A stretch of DNA of 64,000 nt from Pagrus major (taxonomy: Eukaryota; Chordata; Actinopteri; Spariformes; Sparidae). Location: the NCBI RefSeq assembly GCF_040436345.1, contig NC_133230.1, positions 9,507,297-9,571,296 of the forward strand. Direction: 5' to 3'. The position numbers and the translations under genes are program-made. Below the pieces are notes generated by a model. It saw nothing but the letters and a program-made list of their open reading frames with translations. It ran no database searches and was not told the origin of the DNA. Shown here one piece after another: positions 1 to 10,550 of the stretch. The stretch's first letter is position 1, and every line of letters starts with the position of its first letter.

Positions 1-800
1 CTCCACAACATTTCAGAGTTAAATATTGTACTTTTTACTCAACTATATTTATTTGACGGTCATGGTTATTCATATTTTTTGCAGGTTAAAGATTTTAAGT
101 TAATAGATAACAAAGTAGTGGTTCTCAACCTGTTTTGCTTGTGACTACTTACAATAAAATGCAGTGTCTAGTTGGGGCTCTGTCATGTTTCTGATGTCTG
201 TAAGTGCTTCCACTAAAGACTAATTTACCCTCAAAATGACTCCTTCCACTCATTTTTTCAGACATATAACTCAGATTTAAGGTGAGCAAAGAGAAACTTT
301 CCTACCTCAGTAGATTAATGCGAAAACAGCCTTCAAGTATTAAACTCTACATTTACATCAGTCTGCACAAGGAAGGTTCAACATCAAAGAAACCATTAGC
401 AATACACATTTTTGCACAAAGAAGAACTAAAAGATCATGTGAAGTATCCAATATCCTAGATTTTCATCAAAGCTCTGTAAGTGCTTCTGCCATTGGTCTA
501 CAGGAGTTTCGACACACTGAAATATTTATTAGTTTTTCTTGCCTGAATTTTTTAATGCAAATAAAAGCTTGCACATGACCTGTAATTGCCCCTATTAGCT
601 AGAAAACACAATAGGTCCCAATCATTTAGTCTTACATGGTCCAACTCAAAATTTAATAACAATATCACTGAAATGTGAAATTTCACAATTTTTTCTTCTC
701 AAAATACGAGTGCATAGATCGAAAAACAGCCAATACAAAGAGCAAAATGCATAAAACTACATAAACGTGCAGACATCTCCTTGGCTACATTTGAGGGATT

Positions 801-930
801 GTTGCAAAAAATGTGTTTATGTACATATTCTGTGTACATAAACAATATCAGCCGATATATCAAATTTTGGAATTTTTTAATTAGCTAGTATCAGTATTGG
901 CACCAAAAATCAAGTACTGGTCGGTCTCTA
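801..930. repeat. Interspersed repeat, family with a second inverted copy at about 57.69-57.81 kb
   Basis: The sequence around the motif tcagccgatatatcaa, with a flanking ttgcaaaaaatgtgt and ttggaattt, recurs in reverse complement inside an asxl2 intron with small differences. Sharing between an intergenic site and an intron of a different gene points to a dispersed mobile-element remnant. The family is not named here; similar runs around gatatatc are common in fish genomes. Confidence 0.6.
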
Positions 931-949
931 ACACTTATTCAGTTTTGCT

Positions 950-1012
950 GGTAAAGTACTTTACTCTTAAGTAAGAATTGGAATGCAGGACTTTTACTTG
1001 TCCAATTCCTTC
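950..1012. repeat. Fragment of a teleost interspersed repeat (the aagtaaaagtcctgcat type)
   Basis: The segment carries aagtactttactc, gaatgcaggacttttactt and related runs that match, by memory, a very abundant short repeat of percomorph fish. A longer diverged member of what looks like the same family lies at about 3.88-4.26 kb. The assignment rests on pattern recognition only. Confidence 0.45.
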
Positions 1013-1705
1013 AAGGAAAACGTGTTTCTTCTCCCCCCACTGTTAATGAGAGTTACCTGAGAAAGATCAGTGATGTAGCTTCTCTGCTTGAGCCCACCTC
1101 AGATTTCACGGGGCCAAAGAGACGCACAGAGGAAGGACAAGTAAACTGGCTCGGTCCTTTACAAATGCTAGAGTGGCCATCCTCCCACTGCCAGTCCCTC
1201 ACACAGGACCACAATTAAATTCTTCGCCCACTCATTCTTTTCCTCTTTTTTTGTCTCTTGAGAAGACACCTCACTTGAGAAACCACTGAGGCTGCTTTTT
1301 AAAGGTCCCTGTGTGGCAGGGTGACAGAGGACACCACTCTCTGCCTTTTCTCTCATTTGGAAAGACCGAGTGAAATTGAAAAGGGGGTCCTCAGCTCCCT
1401 CCCTGAAGACCCTCTCTACCCCCTCCACCTCACCCCACCATCCCCACCTCGGCCTGGGTGGACTCCCTCGGTCGGTTCTCAGACCTCCCCTGTCTGTGTG
1501 ATACCAGCGGTATTGTGAGAGGCTGACAAAGAACAGGAAGCCTGGGGGTCGGCAGGGCTCGCCTGAAGGTCAGCTCAATCAGTCTCTGTATGACGGATGC
1601 AGCGCGGGGGCCGGGTCACCTGAAATGCACCAAACAAGATGGGCCAGTGCACACCCTCTTGGTCCTTTTGCAGCTTCTGCTGTTCACTTCTTTCATTTTC
1701 CCTTT

Positions 1706-1707
<2 letters not shown>

Positions 1708-1737
<30 letters not shown>
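1708..1737. repeat. (CA)15 microsatellite
   Basis: Uninterrupted run of 15 CA dinucleotides. Confidence 0.98.
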
Positions 1738-1741
<4 letters not shown>

Positions 1742-3026
1742 CTCTCTATATCCCTCTGCCAGCTTTTTGCTTTTAAAGATACTGTATGGGGTTCTACAAG
1801 TGCATCTAAATTTGTTTAGAAGAGCCAGAAAAAAACAGGCAAACATTTTAAAGCAAGATGCAGACAGATTGCATTAAACAACTTACTTATTAGGGTAAAA
1901 TTAAAGAATATAAACCTGCAACCTCCGTCCGCTGTCCACTAAAAACCATGTAACTGCTTGTCATAATTGCTGATTCTGAATTTCTCAGATCAAGTATAGG
2001 TTGAGAAAACTTAACTCATTCCTAAACAAAAAAAAACATTCAAAAAACACTGCATTACTTGAAGGCAGTTATAGTGTAAAGAAATACTCAATTACCAACT
2101 TAGCTCGCATAAGAGTGATGAATAATTGTGGTTTTACTAAATGTAATTTTCTAATAACTTGAACTATCTACCAATGTACCTCTGATGTTAACCTGTGCAA
2201 AACGTTTTGGTTTCTTTTAGCATATAAGAAAGACAATCTATTCATTTTGCAATGAAAAGTATAGGCAATGCAGTTTATTTAAAGTAATTTGGGCATTGTT
2301 TCTGCAAAGACACAAGACTGTTGAGTTTATCATGTAATATTTTTATAGTTCGGGGAGACAGACTTAATTACACTCGAGTAAAAATAGGTTTAGAAGATCT
2401 AAAAGTGTGAAAATCAACGCAAAATGATCTGCAAGGCTAAATACCATGGGTCTGAAAATGTGCATTTTTCAATCCTTCAATCAGAGATATACTGTTGAAT
2501 TTAAAGGTTAAGTCTAAATTATATTTCACTTTGGCTCACTCCAGGTGTCTTTTTGATGATTAGCAGGAAACCTTTAACAAAAAAACAAACTGTTTTACAG
2601 GAAGAGAACAAGGGGAAGACAAAGATAAAAGAGACAGAAGAGACACTATATAAAAACAAGCCGAATTAAATGTACAACAGACAAAATAAGGTATTACCTT
2701 GGTTAAAAAGGTATTTAACCAAGAAAAAGCAAGATATGACAAATGGGTTTAATGACAGTTTGTGAAGAAATGCACTGATTTTGCTTTTCTTTGCGAGAGA
2801 AAAGCAACAACTACAGCACAATCCACTTCATTTACAATTGTATTATTTTTTCTTTTCTTTTCTTTTCTGAACAAAGTCCAGAAGTTCACCAAGTTTCCTT
2901 CTCTTCTCTCTCACAAGTGGCATCGATGTAAGTTACATGAATTTTGCTAATATGAGAGTTCACCACCAATTTCTCTGCTGCCCCAGCAGCCTGAACACTG
3001 TGTCAGTGGGTGGGACGAGGCATGTA

Positions 3027-3030
<4 letters not shown>

Positions 3031-3059
<29 letters not shown>
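3031..3059. repeat. (TG)n microsatellite
   Basis: Uninterrupted TG run of 29 bases, preceded by an imperfect TATG stretch. Confidence 0.98.
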
Positions 3060-3061
<2 letters not shown>

Positions 3062-3879
3062 GGTTGTCCACCGTTGTCATGGAGACCCCTGTGTGTGGGA
3101 AGCAGTCCAAACATGACAGGGCTGAGTTTACTGACTCAAGGTGACTGGGCCGAGGGCACAGCAGCACACAACAGGGGGACAATGGCCGCTCCATTAGTGC
3201 TAATGGGGGACACATGTAACAGGATTAGGGGTGAAGACACCTGGGGGGGGGGGACCACATGGAGAGATGGTACACCCGTCCAACCCACCCACCCCCAAAA
3301 ACCTTTCCCTGTCGTGTCCCACTCCATCAAACTTGCACAAAACCAGGAGTCTGCTGTGGAGAGATGGCTGCCTGCCCACCATGTTTGTCGTTTTCGACAA
3401 AAAAAACCCAATAAGATGGCACCACTTTCATGTCTTGGAGAAATATGCTTAGCTTCAAAAGATTCCTAAGCTATTTTAACAAAATGCCAGCTTACCTATT
3501 TGATGAATTTGTTACAATACATCAGGACATCACATGGCTCAACAAATGGTAACTGTTGCATTGCAATGCACAAAATCTCACTTGGAAAATCTGTCTTTTA
3601 TATGAAAAGAGCAAAACTCTGGAACTGTCCAAAAAAAGCTGCAGAGTAAAAAAATCCCATTTCTTTGGCTTTTATGCTTAATGATGAGATGAGACATTTC
3701 CGGTATTTTCATATTAATAAAACGATTTAAGAATTGGTTACATAAGCTTAAAAGTTAATTGAAATCAAGCCATAAGAAGAAGAAGAAGAAGAATCTTTAT
3801 TTTGTCAGTTGTCTTTTACATGCGACATGCAAACAATAATCAGTATTCCCTCATAATGAATACCATGAACCAATTACAA

Positions 3880-4260
3880 GTGGAGGAAAAAGTATTCGTA
3901 GAAGACGTAAGTATTGACAACATGGAAAAACGGTATAAAAATACTTATTATGCAGGATGGCCCCTGTCAGCGAAAGTGCACAACATTATTTGATTGTTAT
4001 CATCATTATTATTATTTATACAGCAACAGCAGTAATGTTGGACTTGGTCAAGGAGCTAATTTCAACCGCTTATATACTTTTCATCTATAACAATACATAA
4101 TATCTTATAATCTAATATTATTTTTTCTATCTGAAAAGTCGCCAGTAATTTTATATGTTTAAGTAAAAAGTACAACAACAATTTCCCTCTAAAATGTTGT
4201 GGAGTAAAAGTACAAACGAGTACAGTGCGTGAATTTACGTATTTAGTTACTTTCGACAAC
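3880..4260. repeat. Diverged teleost interspersed repeat (tgcaggatggcccct type)
   Basis: Landmarks are ggaggaaaaagtattc at the left, a central tgcaggatggcccctgtcag, a tggtcaaggagctaattt block, and ggagtaaaagtac with tagttactttc at the right. The order of these blocks matches, by memory, a highly repeated short element of percomorph genomes. It has no coding capacity. A (AGA)n tract lies just to its left at about 3775-3792. Confidence 0.6.
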
Positions 4261-5472
4261 AGATTTTTTTTTGACAAAAGCATTATATTTGGCTTTTTTC
4301 GCCTTTAAAACTGGTCAAATATTACTTCAGTCTATATGGTTAATGTAGTAGTGTCACTGTAAATGGAAATTAATAAACATCTGGTGCAGTGACAGTAACA
4401 AAGTTCTATAAAGATGATGGGGTGACTTTTGGAAAAGGTTTCTTGAGTTAATTTAAAACTGTTGGGCTGATTCAAAAGAATTTTAAAAAGACTAGTTTCA
4501 GATATTTACAACAGACCCCATCCCTCAATTAGAACATCTACATCACCACAACTCTCGCCTTCCTAGCAGCAATGTAAATCAAATGGAAATAAATCTGAGA
4601 CAGAGGTTAATGAATCTTCATTGGTGGACTGCGAGTCTTTCCCAGTCGTCCCGCCCCTCCATCCCTCTCAGCTCATCCCTCATCCCCACTTTTTAGTCTC
4701 CCCCTTCTGCAAATTCCTCAACTCTGCCCAAGACGCCCAGTCAATTAATAAGACATTGTCTCCTCCCCTTGGAGCCCGTGCACAAGAGGCCACCCAGGAG
4801 CCAGCGGGCCTTCCCTCTAAAGCTGCTTCACTGGTGGCCCCCAGGAATGCCAATCGCTTTGGGAACAGGCAGAACAGGGTTGGATAGGAGGGGGTCTGGG
4901 AAGCTGGATAATAGAAACAGCCCCATCATGCTCATGTGCTGGGGCAAGCCAGTCAAAAATTGGAGGGCAACAAAAGGAAATGCGTTCCACTCCCAAGGAT
5001 CGGAGGCACTTCACCCCTCTACAGTCCAGCCTAAACCCCGCCCTCTGAAACACACAAGCAAGTGCACACACACACACGCTCATGATTGTGCCATACTTGA
5101 GAGAACATTGCATTGGCTTACATTCACTTCCTGCTGGCTTACCATAAAACTTAGACCTAGCGCTTATCTTAACTAGTGAGCCAAAAGCGGTGATGAGACC
5201 TGGCCAAAACATCTGCACAGGACTAGTGGGGTGTCAGAAGTCAGCCCTGTCAAGTACAGCTCAACAAGACCACCATGACACACTCATCAAAACGCAGCTC
5301 AGAGACCAAAGTCCTCCATCATGCCCTGTCCATTTTGTATTCATCTCTTAGCTCCCCCCTCATTTGAGCAAATGCCCTTTGAGAGGAGATGTGGACAACT
5401 GCACAGGAAATTTCTGTTCCACATGTGGAACTATTTGTAACTTTTGGGAGAATTTCGTGCATTGGTTATTGG

Positions 5473-5920
5473 TCGGGCTGCACAACTGATCAAAATATAA
5501 TCAAAATCACAATATGGCCAAGTGCAATATCCACATCACAGGAAGCTGCAGCTTTTTGATAGAAGGTTAAATGTGTGAGAAAACCGCATGATAATGAAGT
5601 CCTGTAGTGCCTCAGAGATGCCCTCGTCTACAAATTGTGCTCTCCAGATGAAGGAGAACATGTGTGTTTGGTACAGGCCCCAACAAAAGTCACACGGTCA
5701 TGATTATTACCAGTTGTTTCAGTGAAAATGAAAATTGTGATGCAAAAATTAGCATTTTAATGTGTTGCTTTCCCTTTTTTTTCAGAAATGTAATTCTAAA
5801 GTGTCTTTGAGTAATGCAAAAAGCACTACATCATCATGACAAGCACTTTACCAATAACCACTGATCGTGCTCATATCGCAAATCACAATATCGGTCTTGA
5901 ATTGCAAATTGCAAACCTAT
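5473..5920. repeat. Interspersed repeat (gggctgcac...aatatggccaagtgcaat type)
   Basis: The block around atggccaagtgcaatatcc is shared with a second copy at about 26.61-26.79 kb in an rps6ka5 intron. Further along, both copies carry a cagagatg-c-ccc motif. The right end here, with atcgcaaatcacaatatcgg, is typical of the end of this kind of fish repeat. Non-coding. Confidence 0.6.
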
Positions 5921-5974
5921 GGTACTTCAAGGTAGCTGATATTAGCCTATATTATTGATTATTGGTTTCAAAGA

Positions 5975-6125
5975 AAAGCAATATTGCGCGCACACACAGA
6001 GGATACAGTGTGTAATGAGTTTTTTTTCCACTGAGCATCCAATATTGATATCGACATTGTAAAATTAGCCAGGCGACAGCACTATCTGTATTGTTTTTGC
6101 AATAGTATCAAGCTGACAATAGTCT
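5975..6125. repeat. Dispersed repeat, copy 1 of a pair
   Basis: Shares several aligned blocks with 8310-8490 in the same orientation: aaagaaaag, a CA-rich stretch, tgtgtaatg, tgagcatcc, gacattg followed by aaaattagccaggc, then a caatagt end. The second copy differs by small substitutions and indels, as expected of old mobile-element copies or a dispersed duplication. Confidence 0.7.
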
Positions 6126-8309
6126 TTATCATTTAAATTAGTTGTTTATATTGTGGTTATAGTAGTATGATGTCTTGAATATTGACCTGTCTGTTCACCA
6201 AGGCATTTCTCTACCTACCTACCTGCCTGCGGCACCAGGTCGACAGCTACCTGTCTGATGTCACTTTTGCTGCCCACAAGTGACAGTCACAGGATAATGA
6301 TGGATGCCAACATACACACTTATCAGTTGTAAAAAGGTATATCAGACGACGATAACATATAGGCTTAGCAGTAGATATAAAGTTGGCAGTAGAGGGGATA
6401 TTTAAGAAAAAATAGCACGAGCAGTCTCACCTGCTGGGAGGCTGTAGCGTCGCTCCTCCTCGGCAGAAGCATCCTCTCTCCTCAGCTACCAACATTTCAC
6501 ACGGCACTGGTAACTTTATCTTTGAATAATACACATGTTAACTTACTTTTCGTTTTGTCTTTGACGTTTTTTGCTCACCTTCTTATTTTTCGCTACTTTT
6601 TCTCGTTTAACTTGTGTTTCCGCTTTCTACTTTGATGTCCTCTGATTATTTCCGGCTTGACCTCTGACATGCCATGAATGGACTGATCCACTGCAAGGGA
6701 GGGCGGGGGGGAGGTGAAGACGGGCGGTACCACGTCTGCCATACAGAAGCCTGTAGGTGGCCTACTGATAATTTTGGGGTGTTCAAAAACATGCAGGTGT
6801 TGTTGGAAAATGGAGCAGGAGCCCCAAGGACGGGATGATCATCATTCATCTGGGAATTTGACAGACAGGTTTAAACCAAACCCTCCAAATATAGGCAAGC
6901 TCCCCACTGGACTGTGTTCACACTGGAATAAACCAGAAACTGTCAATCATGTACGTGCTGATAAATTGCAACAGACATGATGAAGAAAGAAAGGAATTCA
7001 TTGCTGCACCAGCAGATGGAAAATACAACATTACATTGGAGAATCTGCTAGAAAAGTCATCATGGAAAGTACACAAGCTTCTAATAAACCACCTAAAACA
7101 AACATGAATAATGAGAGAATTTCTTTTTTCTTTGTTTTTTTGTTTGATTGTTTGTTCTTCCTGATAATCAACATTAAAACTCAAAGAAGAGTAAGAAAAT
7201 TTGCGTTTTTTTCCTGCTGGTTGTCTCCTCGTGGCGGACAAGGTGGGCTGGCCCATCTGGCATTTGTCAAAACTTCCAGATTGCCAATCCAGACTAATCA
7301 AACCAGGCCAAGTTTGTTAAAGGAAGGGTGTGTTATTTCCTCTTTCAAAAGTTGCACACACTTTTTATGTATTTATTTTTCTTTCCTTTTGTCTCTGTCA
7401 CTGCCACAAACTGCCAGTTTGAGGGTGGAGCTGGGGATGATCAGTAGTCCTACTACTGTTACTGCTGTTATGAGACCATCTCACCATGTTTAAGAATTCG
7501 TAGACCAATAAAAATCATTTGAAAATAAAGAAACATTGCATAGGGTGATCTTAACTGTTATATTTTCGACAATAGTTAGTAGGGAAAGCTCATTTTCCTG
7601 TTTCAATATCTATAAAGAAACTGTTTTCTGAGCTTGGTGTGGAAGAACTGCAGAGACGCATGATTCCAACCCCATTCAACACCTTTCAGATCTCGATTGA
7701 TTGATTTGTTTCTGGTTACTGTTATTTCTATGAACTTAAAAACAGAAACATATAATGCAAAGTACCTTCAGATCAAATCACTTGGTCATAAAATCAGAGA
7801 CATTAACTGACGACTGAGGCTTTTGGAAATATGGTTGACAACAATACATGTTGACATGAGCGAGAGCAAAAGTAAAATTGTCTCAGGTTGTGCTTTGAAG
7901 GTGAACACAAAAGGGTTGGCATAAATAGGCACAATTATGGTTCATAGCACAACAAACAAGGGATCACATTGTCTTGACTTTAGTACTATTGTTGAAAAAA
8001 CCTGTTCCAAATGTCTTATTCTCTACGTTTCAAAACTGCATCAGCCACCATGACACCATTGTTAAGAAAGAAAAAAGGATCTACTACGTGTCTGGGTACA
8101 AGGAATAAATCAAGTGACCATATCTTGGGCTTCCTTTTGAATCAGATTTGTGGTGTATTTTTGTCTTGATGTATTAGCCAATTGTCTCCCTCTATAAAAT
8201 CTCAGTGATGGATTTTAGAGTGCAGAGCCTCCATTTGAATACTTGACCACAGCATACAACACATTGTTTACTACGCCTAATGGATAGCGTGTTAGTGCAG
8301 AGAGATTTC

Positions 8310-8490
8310 AAAGAAAAGAGATATCACGCACACACACGCAAACGCACACACTGTGTAATGTGTTTCTCCCGCTGAGCATCCATATTGACATCCACATTGC
8401 AAAATTAGCCAGGCAAAAGTGCTCAGTAAGTGCACCATCTGTGTTGTTGCATGTAGTGGCAAGTGAGGTGAAATCACAATAGTCACTGGA
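8310..8490. repeat. Dispersed repeat, copy 2 of a pair
   Basis: Aligned with 5975-6125 through ctgagcatcc, acattg and aaaattagccaggc, plus flanking blocks. It is slightly longer than copy 1 because of extra sequence after the ccaggc block. Confidence 0.7.
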
Positions 8491-8570
8491 TTGAAAGCCA
8501 AGCATCAGAAAATACTGTTTAAAATACTGTGCAGTAGTAGGCTACTGTATCAACCAGGTTGTAATAAGTA

Positions 8571-8696
8571 ACAATGTTTTGCTGCGAAGCTCCAGAAATG
8601 TTTCGTGGACCAGAAACTTCACCCGACTTTCCATCGGCATGAGAGTGAACAAATAATGACTGAATTTTCATTTTTGGGTGAACTTATCCTTTAATT
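8571..8696. repeat. Short interspersed repeat ending in a tttttgggtgaactt motif
   Basis: Contains gttttgctgcgaagctc, aaatgtttcgtggac and aaataatgactgaattttc, then tttttgggtgaacttatcc. Related blocks (gttttgctgtgaagc, ttttgggggaactta) recur at 26.82-26.90 kb, where the element has inverted ends. It is a common kind of fish repeat. Confidence 0.6.
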
Positions 8697-8788
8697 GTAC
8701 TTAATTGTACCAGCTAGATAGATAGCTAGTGACTTTTGAACAACAGCAACTGTGATAGTTAGAGGATAACTAGTTACTCTACATGCTT

Positions 8789-8851
8789 CTTGTGACAAAT
8801 GTACTTATTGTAAGTCACTTTGGACAAAAGCGTCTGCTAAATGCCCTAAAT
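8789..8851 (+). repeat. SINE/LINE tail-like sequence (cactttggacaaaagcgtctg)
   Basis: The motif gtaagtcactttggac followed by aaaagcgtctgctaaatg is a very widespread 3' end of fish retroposons. Only the tail region is recognisable here; no body or RNA-polymerase-III promoter boxes were identified. The family name is left open. Confidence 0.6.
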
Positions 8852-9528
8852 GTTAACGTAATGCTGAATGATGAAATGTAGTAGCACTAGACCCAGTCTT
8901 TGTCATTATGCAGCAATATCCAGCTGATATTGGCTAACATTAGCCACATAAGATTGTGCCAGGACAGTTGGTATGACCTGTCAATTGACCTCTGTTGAAG
9001 TGACATTAGATCTGATGATGGAAAAAGCAGAAACAAAACTCAGAAAAGGGAAATGTGGGAATTAAAACCTTACAAAGTAAACAGGAATCCTAAAAAAATC
9101 AGTAACTTTTGATTAATTAACCATCAATCTAGATTTAATGGATACCTCAAAAAAGAATGATCTATATATTGCATGTTTTAAAACATAACTCATGCAGCAG
9201 AAATCCAGAAAGCATATTTCTTGACCTCTGACCTCTACGATGCTTTGATCCAGACCTTCTCCAGTGACTAAATCTCCAGATCTTGGAAGAAAATCATTGG
9301 TTTGGTTTGGGAGCCTAGTCTGATTTTTGTTTCCTTAAAAGGGGGAGTTTCCCTCTTGTATGTTCACCTGCTTAACACCAAAAATTTAGTTTTACTTATT
9401 TAAATTTACTGTATATAACTTTTCCCAAGACAGGAGCAGTCATTGTCCAACTGACTGAGAGCCAAAGAGCGTCCTCTCCTGTCAGTATATGGTAATACAC
9501 AACAGCGAAGACCACTGGTAGCCAGGGA

Positions 9529-9828
9529 GCTGCAACAATTAGTCCTTTAATTGATAATTAATTGAGTAGATTGACAGAAAAGCAAGAATACAGAGGCTTC
9601 ACAGGGTTTTAGCATCTCATTGGTGAATATCTGCTGGTGTTCTTAGTTTTTATGATAGTAAAATGAATATCTTTGAGGTTTTAAACAAGCAATGTAAGAA
9701 AAAAATCATTTTGATTTTGAGAATTTTCCCACAATTTTCTGATATTTGATGGTCAAACAATTAATCAAATAACAGAGAAAGTTATATTAAAATGAATCAA
9801 TAAAGAAAATGCTCATTAGCTGCAGCCC
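9529..9828. repeat. Non-autonomous element with inverted ctgca ends (attaatc type)
   Basis: Begins agctgcaacaattag and ends cattagctgcagc, so the two ends are inverted copies of each other with mismatches. The interior includes tgatagtaaaatgaatatctt and caattttctgatatttga, typical of a very common fish repeat. Partial copies of the same family are seen at 16.74-16.85, 17.50-17.71 and 55.73-55.85 kb. Confidence 0.6.
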
Positions 9829-10550
9829 TAGTGGAAAGGATGTGTAATATTTGATTTTTTTTATTGCAACATAAATAAACAGTTCCATATTTTCTGAAAT
9901 ACCCGAAAGCCCTTATCTTCTAAAATAAAGATTTCTTCACAGATGAAGTTGATGACACTTCATCTGGCAAAATCTACTGACACAAACAATCCTCATTTGC
10001 TATTACTTCACAAAAGATCAACAATTCCCTAATGACCCATATAACAGATATCCATTCAGCTCGTCTCCAGCTGGACAGTCTCACACTAGCATCACTTTTA
10101 AAAGAGACTGGAAACCTTTTTTTTGTCAGGTCTACTGCATATGACTATTTTAATCAGAGCATAACAATAATATAACTTTTACAGTACTTTCCGTTGACTG
10201 TTCAAGACACAAGATCTTAGTTTGGTTATAAATATGCATTTAATCGACCCGGTACACAGACATAAATCTCTAGTCCTGCTAGACAACATGAAAAACGTCA
10301 TTTTGAACCATATTTAACACAATCTTATACTTGACTCATCTATGAATAAATCTTAAAGGCTGTTCATGCTGCACAGTAAACTGCTCTCCAAGTGGTACTT
10401 TATTAAACACTGCCATCTAGAGGCTGCCAGCTGGAATAAAAGCTTCCACGTCTCCTTACTTGCCTTTTACATTAAGAGTACCTCATATTTTCAGATATGA
10501 AAAAGCTTTTCACTTAGTTAATAACTCAAGATCAATAAATGAACAGGAAA

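Larger units (their letters stand above)
1..10550. other. Intergenic region, no gene supported
   Basis: No open reading frame here shows family motifs or convincing exon structure. The stretch is AT-rich with short GC-richer blocks (about 1.05-1.6 kb and 4.6-5.2 kb) whose open frames overlap each other on both strands without recognisable domains. It contains two CA/TG microsatellites and several diverged interspersed repeats, listed separately. A gene lying further left could have upstream exons or regulatory sequence here. One weak first-exon-like signal on the minus strand near 6431-6472 is discussed under rejected items. Confidence 0.6.

Noticed and set aside
1055-1145. Minus-strand open stretch ending in a GTAACT donor near 1056
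   Set aside because: No clear acceptor and no recognisable protein sequence. It could be an exon of a gene to the left, but nothing supports that.
4621-5218. GC-richer block with overlapping open frames on both strands
   Set aside because: Frames on both strands are equally open and none resembles a protein family; no splice pattern. It could be a regulatory region, but nothing in the sequence shows that.
6431-6472. Minus-strand stretch that looks like a first coding exon (ATG at 6472, 14 codons, then a good GTGAG donor at 6430)
   Set aside because: No downstream exon could be joined to it, the peptide matches no family I know, and start-plus-donor signals of this length occur by chance. 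Transcript data would be needed.
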